64,000 bases of DNA from Pseudaquabacterium inlustre (GCF_038066595.1 NZ_JBBUTH010000003.1:124001-188000), one strand, 5' to 3'; positions 8,970 through 17,057 are shown, counted from the first letter of the stretch. Program-made: numbers and translations. Notes: generated from the sequence alone by a model not told the origin.

Positions 8970-9010
8970 CGCAAAGCTTCTTTGTGCGCGGCGCGGTGGC
9001 TGCCTAGAGT
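8970..9010 (+). promoter_or_regulatory. ssuF upstream region: shared motif, imperfect dyad and weak sigma-70 promoter
   Basis: Bases 8970-8980 repeat the 11-mer found before ssuE. The block 8969-8988 forms an imperfect dyad (GCGCAAAG and CTTTGTGCGC). TTGTGC at 8982-8987 and TAGAGT at 9005-9010, 17 bases apart, make a weak sigma-70 candidate for ssuF. A regulator bound at the dyad would cover the -35 element. Confidence 0.35.
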
Positions 9011-9044
9011 GAGGCCACCTTTTCATCCCTCAGGGAGTTCGGAC

Positions 9045-9263
9045 ATGACCATCACCGCCATCAACGTGCGCAACCAGTTCCGCGGCCGCGTCAAGGAAAT
9101 CATCGAGGGCCCCGTGGTCAGCGAGGTCGATGTGGAGACGCCGCAGGGCCTGATCGTCACCTCGGTCATCACCACCCGCTCGGTCAAGGACCTGGGCCTG
9201 GCGCCCGGCAAGGAGGTGGTGGCGCTGGTGAAGTCCACCGAGGTCTCGATCGCGGCGCTCTGA
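9045..9263 (+). CDS. ssuF: TOBE-domain (molbindin-like) protein, SsuF type
   Basis: This 72-residue protein is a single TOBE/Mop domain (MTITAINVRNQFRGRVKEI, then VTSVITTRSVKDLGL and VVALVKSTEVSIA), the fold that binds molybdate or related oxyanions in molbindins. In Pseudomonas putida the ssu operon ends with ssuF, a protein of this size and type needed for growth on sulfonates, and the location here next to the sulfonate transporter matches. A GGGAG site precedes the ATG. Its biochemical role is not settled in the family; oxyanion binding or sensing is the usual guess. Confidence 0.75.
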   Translation: MTITAINVRNQFRGRVKEIIEGPVVSEVDVETPQGLIVTSVITTRSVKDLGLAPGKEVVALVKSTEVSIAAL

Positions 9264-9283
9264 CGCACCGGGCCGACCACCAC

Positions 9284-9874
9284 ATGAGCAACGTTGTGGA
9301 TCTCCGGCTGGCCATCGTGCCCGGCCTGGACGACAGCGGCCCCGCGCACTGGCAGAGCTGGCTGCAGGGCCAGGTGCCCGGCAGCGTGCGGGCAGTGCAG
9401 CGCGACTGGCAGACGCCCGACCTCGAGCGCTGGGCGGCGCGCGTGGCGGGCACCCTCGATCGCGCCGGGCGCGGGCCCTGGCTGATCGCGGCGCACAGCT
9501 TCGGCTGCCTGGCCACGGTGCAGGCGCTGGTGCAGCGGCCCGATCTGGACGTGCGCGCCGTGCTGCTGGTGGCGCCGGCCGAGCCCGCCAAGTTCGGCCT
9601 GGCCGAGGCCCTGCCGCAGCGGCGCCTGCGCATGCCCGGCCTGCTGGTGGCCAGCCAGACCGACCCGTGGATGAGCGCCGCCAGCGCCGCGCGCTGGGCG
9701 CAGCGCTGGGGCTGCCACCACCTGAACCTGGGGGACGCCGGCCACATCAACACGGCCGCGGGCTTCGGCCCGCTGCCGCTGGCCCGGCGCTGGGTGCTGG
9801 CGCAGCAGCAACGCCACGCGGCGGCGCTGCGGCCGCAGCACGCGGCCTGGGCGGAGTGGTCGTTCGCCGTTTAG
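9284..9874 (+). CDS. RBBP9/YdeN-family serine hydrolase
   Basis: This 196-residue small alpha/beta hydrolase of the RBBP9/YdeN family has IVPGLDDSGPAHWQSWLQ near the N-terminus, the nucleophile elbow AHSFG, an acid near SQTDPWMS, and the catalytic His in DAGHINTAAGFG. It begins 20 bases after the ssuF-like stop and is probably cotranscribed with it. The substrate is unknown. Being beside ssuF suggests an accessory step in organosulfur use, but this family occurs in many settings and the link is inference. Confidence 0.8.
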   Translation: MSNVVDLRLAIVPGLDDSGPAHWQSWLQGQVPGSVRAVQRDWQTPDLERWAARVAGTLDRAGRGPWLIAAHSFGCLATVQALVQRPDLDVRAVLLVAPAEPAKFGLAEALPQRRLRMPGLLVASQTDPWMSAASAARWAQRWGCHHLNLGDAGHINTAAGFGPLPLARRWVLAQQQRHAAALRPQHAAWAEWSFAV

Positions 9875-10037
9875 GCGCCACCCGATGCTGGGGATCAGCG
9901 AGTCCAAACCGGTCCAATTCCGGCGATCGGCCCCGTGCCGTGCGCGCTGCAATGCGGGCTGGCGCCTTGTCTTTGCCTGCGGCGCCGTGCCGGCTGTGCC
10001 ATCCTGGCGCCGCCGCGCTGCCGTCGAGGAGACTGCG

Positions 10038-11774
10038 ATGCCCGCCTGGCTGATGTTGCTCGATCGCTTCTTTCCGGTGCGCCTGCTCACGCTGGCGCTG
10101 GCGGCGGCTGCCACCGTGGGCGGTGCACTGGCCTGGTGGAACGGGCATCCGCGCGCCGCCTGGCTGGCCGCCGTGGGTGCGCTGGGTGTGGCCATCGGCC
10201 TGCGCGACCTGCTGCAGACCCGCCACGCGCTGCTGCGCAACTACCCGCTGATCGGGCATGTGCGCTTCCTGCTCGAATGGGTGCGGCCCGAGATCCGCCA
10301 GTACTTCATCGACAGCGACCGCGACGCCGTGCCCTTCTCGCGCCAGCAGCGCAGCCTGGTCTACCAGCGCGCCAAGGGCGAGAGCGACAAGCGGCCCTTC
10401 GGCACCCAGCTGGACGTGAAAGCCGACGGCTTCGAGTGGATCAACCACTCGATGATGCCCAGCCAGATCGCCAGCGCCGACTTCCGCATCACCATCGGCG
10501 GCAGCGCCGACGGCCCGCCCGGCAGCGGCCGCTGCACCCAGCCCTATTCGGCCAGCCTGTTCAACATCTCGGCGATGAGCTTCGGTGCGCTCAGCGCCAA
10601 CGCCATCCTGGCGTTGAACGGCGGCGCCAAGAAGGGCGGCTTCATGCACGACACCGGCGAGGGCTCGATCAGCGCCCACCACCGCGTGCATGGCGGTGAC
10701 CTGGTGTGGGAGATCGGCTCGGGCTACTTCGGCTGCCGCCAGGCCGACGGCCGCTTCAGCGCCGAGGCCTTCGCCGTCACCGCGGCCGACCCGCAGGTCA
10801 AGCTGATCGAGCTGAAGCTCAGCCAGGGCGCCAAGCCCGGCCATGGCGGCGTGCTGCCCGGCCCGAAGGTGACGGCCGAGATCGCCGCCGCGCGCGGCGT
10901 GCCCGAGGGCGTGGACTGCGTGTCGCCCGCCGCGCACAGCGCCTTCACCACGCCGGTGGAGATGCTGCGCTTCCTGGATCAGCTGCGCACGCTGTCGGGC
11001 GGCAAGCCAGTGGGCTTCAAGTTCTGCGTCGGCCACCCCTGGGAATGGTTCGCGCTGGCCAAGGCCATGCTGGAGACCGGGCTGCTGCCCGACTTCATCG
11101 TGGTCGATGGCGCGGAGGGCGGCACCGGCGCGGCGCCGCTGGAGTTCACCGACCACGTGGGCGCACCGCTGCAGGAGGGCCTGCGCCTGGTGCACAACAC
11201 GCTGGTGGGTCTGGGCCTGCGCGAGCGCATCCGCATCGGCTGCTCGGGCAAGATCGTCAGCGCCTTCGACATCGCGCGCGCCATGGCCCTGGGGGCCGAC
11301 TGGTGCAACTCGGCGCGCGGCTTCATGTTCGCGCTGGGCTGCATCCAGGCCCAGCACTGCCACACCGGCGCCTGCCCCACCGGCGTGGCCACCCAGGACA
11401 ACGCCCGCGCCCGTGCGCTGGTGGTGCCCGACAAGATCGAGCGGGTGGCGCGCTTCCACCACCACACGCTGGAGGCGCTGCGCGAGCTGGTGCAGGCCGC
11501 CGGCCTGACGCACCCGGGCCAGATCCAGCCGCAGCACATCATGCGCCGCAACACCGACCACCAGGTGCGCTCGCTCGAGACCGTGCTGCCCACCGTCAGG
11601 CCTGGCGCGCTGCTGGCCGCCATGCGCGGCGAGGCGCCGTGGCCGCTGCACGTGTTCGAGCGCTACTGGCACCAGGCCTCGCCGCACAGCTTTCAGCCGC
11701 TGGACGGTGCGCCGGCCGTTGCCGCCCCCGCGGCCGCCAGGGCGTCCGTCTCGGGGAAAACGCGGGTCGCCTGA
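10038..11774 (+). CDS. Membrane-anchored FMN-binding glutamate synthase family protein
   Basis: This 578-residue protein has two N-terminal membrane helices (LLTLALAAAATVGGALAW and AAWLAAVGALGVAIGL) followed by the FMN/3Fe-4S synthase domain of glutamate synthase large subunit. The cluster ligands are present as C435-x5-C441-x4-C446 in a CHTGACPTGVATQ context. The domain also has SFGALSANAILALNGGAKKGGF and the GGTGAAPLEF segment. It lacks the class II glutaminase domain and the C-terminal glucan-like domain of GltB, so it cannot make ammonia from glutamine by itself. The start at 10038 follows a GAGGAGA site and places the first membrane helix at the N-terminus. The reaction is unknown. Confidence 0.82.
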   Translation: MPAWLMLLDRFFPVRLLTLALAAAATVGGALAWWNGHPRAAWLAAVGALGVAIGLRDLLQTRHALLRNYPLIGHVRFLLEWVRPEIRQYFIDSDRDAVPFSRQQRSLVYQRAKGESDKRPFGTQLDVKADGFEWINHSMMPSQIASADFRITIGGSADGPPGSGRCTQPYSASLFNISAMSFGALSANAILALNGGAKKGGFMHDTGEGSISAHHRVHGGDLVWEIGSGYFGCRQADGRFSAEAFAVTAADPQVKLIELKLSQGAKPGHGGVLPGPKVTAEIAAARGVPEGVDCVSPAAHSAFTTPVEMLRFLDQLRTLSGGKPVGFKFCVGHPWEWFALAKAMLETGLLPDFIVVDGAEGGTGAAPLEFTDHVGAPLQEGLRLVHNTLVGLGLRERIRIGCSGKIVSAFDIARAMALGADWCNSARGFMFALGCIQAQHCHTGACPTGVATQDNARARALVVPDKIERVARFHHHTLEALRELVQAAGLTHPGQIQPQHIMRRNTDHQVRSLETVLPTVRPGALLAAMRGEAPWPLHVFERYWHQASPHSFQPLDGAPAVAAPAAARASVSGKTRVA

Positions 11775-11783
11775 GCGCCGATT

Positions 11784-11800
11784 CCCCCGGCTTGCGGGGG
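11784..11800 (+). terminator. Short GC hairpin after the glutamate-synthase-like gene
   Basis: A six-base-pair C/G stem (11784-11789 with 11795-11800, five-base loop) begins nine bases after the stop and is followed by CGTTTC. It is a plausible weak intrinsic terminator. Confidence 0.5.
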
Positions 11801-11830
11801 CGTTTCATCATCAATATTCGCTAAAAATGA

Positions 11831-11859
11831 ATCCCAACAAGAACCTTCCTCGTTGGGAT
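11831..11859 (+). promoter_or_regulatory. Perfect inverted repeat over the translation start region
   Basis: The arms ATCCCAAC (11831-11838) and GTTGGGAT (11852-11859) are perfect complements around a 13-base spacer, and the second arm ends one base before the ATG at 11861. No Shine-Dalgarno sequence is visible. The upstream stretch 11803-11830 is unusually AT-rich for this genome and probably holds the promoter. The repeat could be an operator for the encoded HTH protein or an RNA hairpin limiting translation. Confidence 0.45.
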
Positions 11860-11860
11860 C

Positions 11861-12496
11861 ATGACAAGCCTGATGCTGGCCACGCGCGATGGCCACACCG
11901 GCGCACTGTGGGCTGCGGCATTGCAGGATGCCGGGCCCTGGCAGGTGCTGGCACCGCTGAATACCGTGGCCGAGCTGCGCCTGACGCTGGGCCGCAGCGC
12001 CCCCACGCTGCTGGTGACCGAGCCGACGCTGGCCGATGGCCCGGTGGATGAGCTGGTGCGCACGCTGCAGCTGCGGCCGGCGCAGGCCCGCGTGCTGACC
12101 CTGGTGGCCAGCGGCCGCGACGATGACCCCCGGCTGCTGGACGTGTTGCAGGCCGGTGCCGACAGCATCCTGGGCGGCCTGTGCGATGCCCAGACCCTGC
12201 GGGACGCCGTGCAGGACACGCTGGCCGGCGGTGCCGACATCGCGCCCTGGGTGGCGCGGCGGTTGCTGGATCACTTCGGCCAGTCCGACACGGCCTGGCG
12301 TGTCGAGGAACTGAGCAACCCGCTGGCGCTGACCCGCGACGAAGGCCTGCTGCTGCGCCGGCTGGCGCTGGGCCACCGCCTGGGCGAGCTGGCCCGCGAG
12401 GCCGGCGTCAGCGCACGCGACCTGGCCGCCAGCGTGCGCCGCATCTACCGCAAGGTGCAGTGGACGCTGCGCGCGGGCGATCTGCAGCTGGTGTGA
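11861..12496 (+). CDS. NarL/LuxR-type regulator with a degenerate receiver domain
   Basis: The 211-residue product resembles a NarL-type response regulator. The N-terminal part (residues about 1-125) has the alternating strand/helix pattern of a receiver, but the phospho-acceptor Asp position at the end of strand 3 reads TEP, giving Glu, and the usual acidic pair at strand 1 is missing. The C-terminal 60 residues fit a LuxR HTH (LTRDEGLLLRRLALGHRLGELAREAGVSARDL...RRIYRK). It is therefore probably a phosphorylation-independent pseudo-receiver regulator. No sensor kinase is next to it. Targets are unknown. Confidence 0.65.
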   Translation: MTSLMLATRDGHTGALWAAALQDAGPWQVLAPLNTVAELRLTLGRSAPTLLVTEPTLADGPVDELVRTLQLRPAQARVLTLVASGRDDDPRLLDVLQAGADSILGGLCDAQTLRDAVQDTLAGGADIAPWVARRLLDHFGQSDTAWRVEELSNPLALTRDEGLLLRRLALGHRLGELAREAGVSARDLAASVRRIYRKVQWTLRAGDLQLV

Positions 12497-12504
12497 ACGG
12501 CAGG

Positions 12505-12527
12505 GCCGGGCGCCGCAGCGGCCCGGC
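12505..12527. terminator. Bidirectional hairpin between convergent genes
   Basis: Seven-base arms GCCGGGC (12505-12511) and GCCCGGC (12521-12527) with a nine-base loop lie in the 37-base gap between the regulator and the glutathione transferase stop codons. It could end both transcripts. Confidence 0.5.
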
Positions 12528-12533
12528 GTGGGA

Positions 12534-13148
12534 TCAGGCCGTGGGCGGCGCGGTGTCGATGAAGCTCTGCCGCGCGGCCAGCTTGGCGGCCAGCTTGGCC
12601 AGGTTCGGGTGCTCGCCGCGCCAGTCGATGTGGGCGAAGCGGAAGTCGAGGTAGGCCAGCGACACGCCCACGGCCACATCGGCCAGCGTGAAGTGGTTGC
12701 CGCTGCACCAGGGCTTCTCGCCCAGGCCCAGGCTCATGGCCTTCAGCGCGCTGTGCACGCGGCTCATCTGGCGGTCGATCCAGGGCTGGCTGCGTGCGCC
12801 CTCGCGCGGACCCCAGGTGGCCTCCATGCGGGCCAGGATGGCGGCATCGCACACGCCGTCGGCCAGGGCTTCCCAGGTGCGCACTTCCACGCGCTCGCGC
12901 CCGCTGGGCGGGATCAGCTTGCCCACCGGGCTGAGGGTGTCCACGTACTCGACGATGACGCGCGAGTCGAACACCGCCTCGCCGCCTTCCATGATCAGGC
13001 AGGGCACCTTGCCCAGCGGGTTGCTCTTCAGGATGGCGTCCTGGCCCCACACGTCCTCGAGCACCAACTGGTAGTCGAGCTTCTTCTCGGCCATCACGAC
13101 GCGCACCTTGCGGACGTAGGGGCTGGTGAGTGATCCGATGAGTTTCAT
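12534..13148 (-). CDS. Glutathione S-transferase family protein (YibF-like)
   Basis: This 204-residue soluble glutathione transferase has an N-terminal thioredoxin-like domain starting MKLIGSLTSPYVRKVRVVMAEK, the cis-Pro glutathione site GKVPCL and the FDSRVIVEYVD segment. An all-helical C-terminal domain follows. The pattern is that of the YibF/DCM-like group of bacterial enzymes. The ATG at 13148 starts the first beta strand. A TAGAAT -10-like box on the minus strand (13194-13199) lies 46 bases upstream, though no good -35 is visible. The substrate is unknown; detoxification of an electrophile is the family's usual role. Confidence 0.88.
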   Translation of the reverse strand: MKLIGSLTSPYVRKVRVVMAEKKLDYQLVLEDVWGQDAILKSNPLGKVPCLIMEGGEAVFDSRVIVEYVDTLSPVGKLIPPSGRERVEVRTWEALADGVCDAAILARMEATWGPREGARSQPWIDRQMSRVHSALKAMSLGLGEKPWCSGNHFTLADVAVGVSLAYLDFRFAHIDWRGEHPNLAKLAAKLAARQSFIDTAPPTA

Positions 13149-13231
13149 GGCGCGGTGTTCTGGTTCTGCAAGACGGGCATCCCTGTGCGATTCATTCTAG
13201 CCAAGGGCCCCTGGCGCCGTGGGGGCCTGCG

Positions 13232-13249
13232 GCGTGCGCACCTGCACGC
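13232..13249 (-). terminator. Hairpin after the amidohydrolase gene
   Basis: Arms GCGTGC (13232-13237) and GCACGC (13244-13249) with a six-base loop lie 25 bases beyond the amidohydrolase stop on the minus strand. There is no T-run, so termination is uncertain. Confidence 0.3.
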
Positions 13250-13273
13250 GGTGGGGCCGGGTGGGGCCGCCTT

Positions 13274-14548
13274 TCAGCGCGGTGCCAGGGTCCAGTCCAG
13301 TTGCGCCGGCCGGCCCGGCAGATCCAGCGTGGCGGTGGCCGGTGCGGTGCGCGCCAGCACGCGGCCGCGGCGCACCACGGCCAGGCGGGTGGCGCGCAGG
13401 CGCAGCGCCTCCACCGGCGAGCGCGCCTGCAGCAGCACGAAGCTGGCCTCGCAGCCCACGGCCAGCCCGTGGCCGGCCAGGCCCAGCGCGCGCGCCGGGT
13501 TCACAGTCACGGCGTCGAAGCAGGCACGCATCGCGTCCTGCCCGGTCATCTGCGCCACGTGCATGCCCATCGCCGCCACCTCCAGCATGTCGCCCGAGCC
13601 CAGGCTGTACCAGGGGTCCATCACGCAGTCGTGGCCGAAGGCCACGTTGACGCCGGCGGCCATCAGCTCGGGCACGCGGGTCATGCCGCGGCGCTTGGGG
13701 TAGCTGTCGTGCCGGCCCTGCAGCGTGATGTTGATCAGCGGGTTGGCCACGGCATGCACGCCGGCCTCGGCGATCAAGGGCAGCAGCTTGCTGACGTAGT
13801 AGTTGTCCATCGAGTGCATGGACGTCAGGTGCGATCCGGTGACACGGCCGTGCAGGCCCAGGCGCTGGGTGTGGAAGGCCAGCGTCTCGATGTGGCGGCT
13901 CAGCGGGTCGTCGCTCTCGTCGCAGTGCATGTCGACGCGCAGGCCGCGCTCGGCGGCCAGCTCGCACAGGATCTTCACGCTCTCGGCCCCGTCGGCCATG
14001 GTCCGCTCGAAGTGCGGGATGCCGCCGACCACGTCCACGCCCTTGTCGAGCGCGCGCTTCAGGTTGGCCAGCGCGTTGGGGCTGCGCAGCACGCCGTCCT
14101 GCGGAAAGGCCACCAACTGCAGGTCGAGGTAGGGCGCCACCCGCTTCTTCACCTCCAGCAGCGCGTCCACGGCCAGCAGGCGGTCGTCGCACACGTCCAC
14201 ATGGCTGCGGATGGCCAGCAGGCCCTTGGCCACCGCCCAGTCGCAGTAGGCCAGCGCGCGCTCGACCAGCGCCTCCTGGGTCAGCAGCGGCTTCAGCTCG
14301 CCCCACAGCGCGATGCCCTCCAGCAGCGTACCGCTGCGGTTGACGCGCGGCAGGCCGTAGCTGAGCGTGGCGTCCATGTGGAAGTGCGCGTCGACGAAGG
14401 GCGGGCTCAGCAGCCAGCCCTGGGCGTCGATGACCTCGGCGCCGGTGGGGGCGACCAGCCCAGGGCCGATCTCGGCGATGCGGCCATCGATGGCCAGCAC
14501 ATCGACGCCGGTGCGGCCGTCGGGCAGGGTGGCGTTGCGGATCAGCAT
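13274..14548 (-). CDS. Amidohydrolase, cytosine-deaminase-like (CodA group)
   Basis: This 424-residue metal-dependent amidohydrolase has the HxH metal motif in VDAHFHMDATLSYG, the HCDESDD segment where the third His and catalytic acid sit in CodA, HLTSMHSMD, and the metal-binding Asp in FGHDCVMDPWYSLG. These match the cytosine deaminase/isoguanine deaminase/N-isopropylammelide hydrolase branch. The start at 14548 is chosen for the GGGAG site and because the first strand (MLIRNATLPDG) begins there. It lies divergent from a PhyH-type dioxygenase 55 bases away, so the two may share control. The real substrate may be a pyrimidine, a purine or a related heterocycle. Confidence 0.85.
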   Translation of the reverse strand: MLIRNATLPDGRTGVDVLAIDGRIAEIGPGLVAPTGAEVIDAQGWLLSPPFVDAHFHMDATLSYGLPRVNRSGTLLEGIALWGELKPLLTQEALVERALAYCDWAVAKGLLAIRSHVDVCDDRLLAVDALLEVKKRVAPYLDLQLVAFPQDGVLRSPNALANLKRALDKGVDVVGGIPHFERTMADGAESVKILCELAAERGLRVDMHCDESDDPLSRHIETLAFHTQRLGLHGRVTGSHLTSMHSMDNYYVSKLLPLIAEAGVHAVANPLINITLQGRHDSYPKRRGMTRVPELMAAGVNVAFGHDCVMDPWYSLGSGDMLEVAAMGMHVAQMTGQDAMRACFDAVTVNPARALGLAGHGLAVGCEASFVLLQARSPVEALRLRATRLAVVRRGRVLARTAPATATLDLPGRPAQLDWTLAPR

Positions 14549-14603
14549 GGGGCGGGCTCCCGGTGTCATGTGTGGCAAGGGTATGCGATGGCATCATCGG
14601 CCG

Positions 14604-15479
14604 ATGCTCACCCCTGCCCAGCAAGACCAGTACCAGACCCAGGGTTTCATCGTGCTGCCCGGCTTCCGGCGCGCCGACCAGATCGCCGCGCTGCGCGAGC
14701 GCGCGCTGCAGATCGTCGACGGCTTCGACGCCGCGCGCCACCGCAGCATCTTCAGCACGCAGGACCAGGCCCGGCGCAGCAGCGACGATGTGTTCATGGC
14801 CTCGGCCGAAGGCATCGAGTGCTTCTTCGAGGAAGAGGCCTTTGATGAACAGGGCCGGCTGAAGCAGCACCAGCGCCTGTCGATCAACAAGATCGGCCAT
14901 GCGATGCACGACCTGGACCCGGTGTTCGACGCCTTTTCGCACGGGGCCGATCTGGCGGCGCTGGCCGCCGACCTGGGCCTGCAGCAGCCGCAGCTGTGGC
15001 AGTCGATGTACATCTTCAAGCAGCCGAGCATCGGCGGCGAGGTGAAGTGGCACCAGGACGCCAGCTTTCTGGACACCACACCCACCAGCGTCACCGGCTT
15101 CTGGTTCGCGCTGGAAGAGGCCACGCGCGACAACGGCTGCCTGTGGGTGCAGCCCGGCGGCCACCGCACGCCGCTGCGCGAGCGCTTCGAGCGCGTGCCC
15201 GAGGCCGAGCAGTTGCCCGGCGGACCACTGACCCGCATGGTGACGCTGGACCGCACGCCCTGGCCCGATGCCTGCGCGCCGGGCACCGACACGGTGCCGG
15301 TGGAGGTGGAGGCCGGCACGCTGGTGGCCTTCCACGGCCTGCTGCCGCACTGGAGTGCGCCGAACCGCTCAGCGCAGTCCCGTCACGCCTACACGCTGCA
15401 CGCCACCGATGGGCGCGCGCACTACGCGGCGGGCAACTGGCTGCAGCGCTCGCGCCTGCCCCTGCGTGGGTTTGTCTGA
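14604..15479 (+). CDS. Phytanoyl-CoA dioxygenase (PhyH) family protein
   Basis: This 291-residue Fe(II)/2-oxoglutarate oxygenase of the PhyH family carries the HxD pair in KWHQDASF and the distal His in GLLPHWSAPNRS, with the 2-oxoglutarate Arg probably in SAQSRHAYTLH. The C-terminus (HYAAGNWLQRS) is typical of the family. The ATG at 14604 starts the conserved LTPAQQDQYQTQGFIVLPGF segment, but no strong ribosome site is visible. The gene diverges from the cytosine-deaminase-like amidohydrolase. Members of this family hydroxylate many small molecules, so the substrate cannot be named. Confidence 0.85.
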   Translation: MLTPAQQDQYQTQGFIVLPGFRRADQIAALRERALQIVDGFDAARHRSIFSTQDQARRSSDDVFMASAEGIECFFEEEAFDEQGRLKQHQRLSINKIGHAMHDLDPVFDAFSHGADLAALAADLGLQQPQLWQSMYIFKQPSIGGEVKWHQDASFLDTTPTSVTGFWFALEEATRDNGCLWVQPGGHRTPLRERFERVPEAEQLPGGPLTRMVTLDRTPWPDACAPGTDTVPVEVEAGTLVAFHGLLPHWSAPNRSAQSRHAYTLHATDGRAHYAAGNWLQRSRLPLRGFV

Positions 15480-15488
15480 GGCCGAGGC

Positions 15489-16991
15489 TCAGTCCTGCAA
15501 CCATTCGGCCGGGTGCGCGCCCGGCGGCATCGACGGCCGGTCATAGAACGGCGGCGTCAGCGACAGCTGGGCGCCATGCCGCAGGCCCTGAAGCTGGCCG
15601 AAGCCGCTGGCCTGCGGCGCATCCAGGTAGGGCGCCACATCGGGCGCCACCGCGGCCAGCCCACCGGGCACGCGGCCCAGGCTGCGCAGCCAGCGGCCCA
15701 CGCCGGCCAGACTGACCTCCACCTGCCAGCTGCCGCCCTCGCGCGCCTGGCGCCACAGCGCGGCCTGGGCGCCAAAGGCCAGCAGGTAGCCGGCGGCGTA
15801 GTCCAGGATCTGCAGCGGCATGGCTTTCGGCTGGTCCAAGTTGGCGGCTTCTGCCTCGGCCCAGTTGAAGCCCGTGGCCGTCTGCACCAGCGAATCGAAG
15901 CCGCGGCGCTGCGCCCAGGGGCTGTCGCTGCGGCCGTCGTTGCTGCCGTAGGCCGACAGGGCCACGCTGACGATGCCGGGCCGCTGCCGCGCCAGATCCT
16001 GCGGCGAGAAGCCCTTGGCCGCCAGGCCGCCGGGCCGGTAGCCCTGCAGGAACACATGCGCATCGCCCAGCAGCCGGGCCAGCGTGGCGCGGCCGTCTGC
16101 CGTGGCCAGATCGACATGGGCCGAGCGCTTGCCGCGGCTGGTGTCGGCGATGGCCTCGATGTTGGGCAGATGGGGCGAATTGAGCAGCAGCACGTCGGCG
16201 CCGTGCGCGGCCAGCGTGCGCCCGGCCACCGGCCCGGCCAGGATGCGGGTGAGTTCCAGCACACGCAGGCCGGTCAGCGGGCGTTCACCGCTGCGCAGGC
16301 CGCGCCAGTGGATCGGCGGGGCCGGCGGCGCGCCGTCGATCGGCGCGATGCGCAGTGGTGGCGTGTGCGCCAGTGCCTGGCCTTGCGGGTGCGCGTCCCA
16401 TTCGGCAAAGCGGCGCGCGGCGGCCACCACCAGGTTGGCCTGCGCGGCAGCGGTCTCGAAGTCTTCGGCGCGCCAGTGGCGCAGCGTCTCGGTCACTTGC
16501 GCGCGCTCGGTGTCGGGGCCGGGCGGCAGGCCCAGCAGCGTCAGCGCGCCATCGCGGTGGTGGGCGAAATTGGCGTGGATGCGCACCCAGCCCGGCGTGC
16601 CCAGCGCCTCGCCGCAGCGGTACAGGCCCGACAGCTTGTCCCAGATCGGCGGCTGCACGCCGTCCAGCGTGAACCAGGCCGTGCTGTCCAGCGTGGCATG
16701 GGTGGCGTCCACCGTCACGCGCTGGCGTTCGGCGCCGCCGCCCTGGCGCAGGTGCCACAGCTCGGCGGCGGCCAGCGCGGCGGCCGCCAGGCTGGATTGC
16801 GCGGCCGTGGCCACCGCGAACGAGGACGGCAGCACCGGCTGGCCGCTGCCGGGCAGGTCCACCTGGCCCAGCGCCGCAGGCGGCAGGCCGGCCAGCTGCC
16901 ACAGCGCGGCCAGCGCCTGCGGGGCGGCCACCGGCGGCGGGTCGGCGGGCTCTGGTTGAGGCGGGATGTCGGGCGGCGGGGTGGGGCGCAT
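15489..16991 (-). CDS. CoA transferase, family III (CaiB/BaiF)
   Basis: This 500-residue class III CoA transferase, which moves CoA between carboxylic acids, looks like a double-length CaiB/BaiF protein. Residues about 30-245 form a degenerate half, and residues about 255-480 carry the recognisable core (LTGLRVLELTRILAGPVAGRTLAAHGADVL, SRGKRSAHVDL, GYRPGGLAAKGFSPQDL, QILDYAAGYLLAFG). The Asp in ILDYAAG is the probable catalytic Asp by alignment with formyl-CoA transferase. The start is uncertain: ATG at 16991 (chosen) or 17027, neither with a clear ribosome site. It diverges from the HTH-citrate synthase gene, and a 17-base palindrome lies between them. Confidence 0.82.
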   Translation of the reverse strand: MRPTPPPDIPPQPEPADPPPVAAPQALAALWQLAGLPPAALGQVDLPGSGQPVLPSSFAVATAAQSSLAAAALAAAELWHLRQGGGAERQRVTVDATHATLDSTAWFTLDGVQPPIWDKLSGLYRCGEALGTPGWVRIHANFAHHRDGALTLLGLPPGPDTERAQVTETLRHWRAEDFETAAAQANLVVAAARRFAEWDAHPQGQALAHTPPLRIAPIDGAPPAPPIHWRGLRSGERPLTGLRVLELTRILAGPVAGRTLAAHGADVLLLNSPHLPNIEAIADTSRGKRSAHVDLATADGRATLARLLGDAHVFLQGYRPGGLAAKGFSPQDLARQRPGIVSVALSAYGSNDGRSDSPWAQRRGFDSLVQTATGFNWAEAEAANLDQPKAMPLQILDYAAGYLLAFGAQAALWRQAREGGSWQVEVSLAGVGRWLRSLGRVPGGLAAVAPDVAPYLDAPQASGFGQLQGLRHGAQLSLTPPFYDRPSMPPGAHPAEWLQD

Positions 16992-17057
16992 GGCGACTCG
17001 GGAACGGTGGCGGGATCGTGCGACCATTTCACGCGCGCCGCCGCCGCGGCGTCAATC

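Noticed and set aside
13197..15350. 717-codon minus-strand frame across the amidohydrolase and PhyH genes
   Set aside because: It is out of frame with both real genes, whose metal motifs and lengths are normal. The translation is Arg/Ala/Gly-rich filler.
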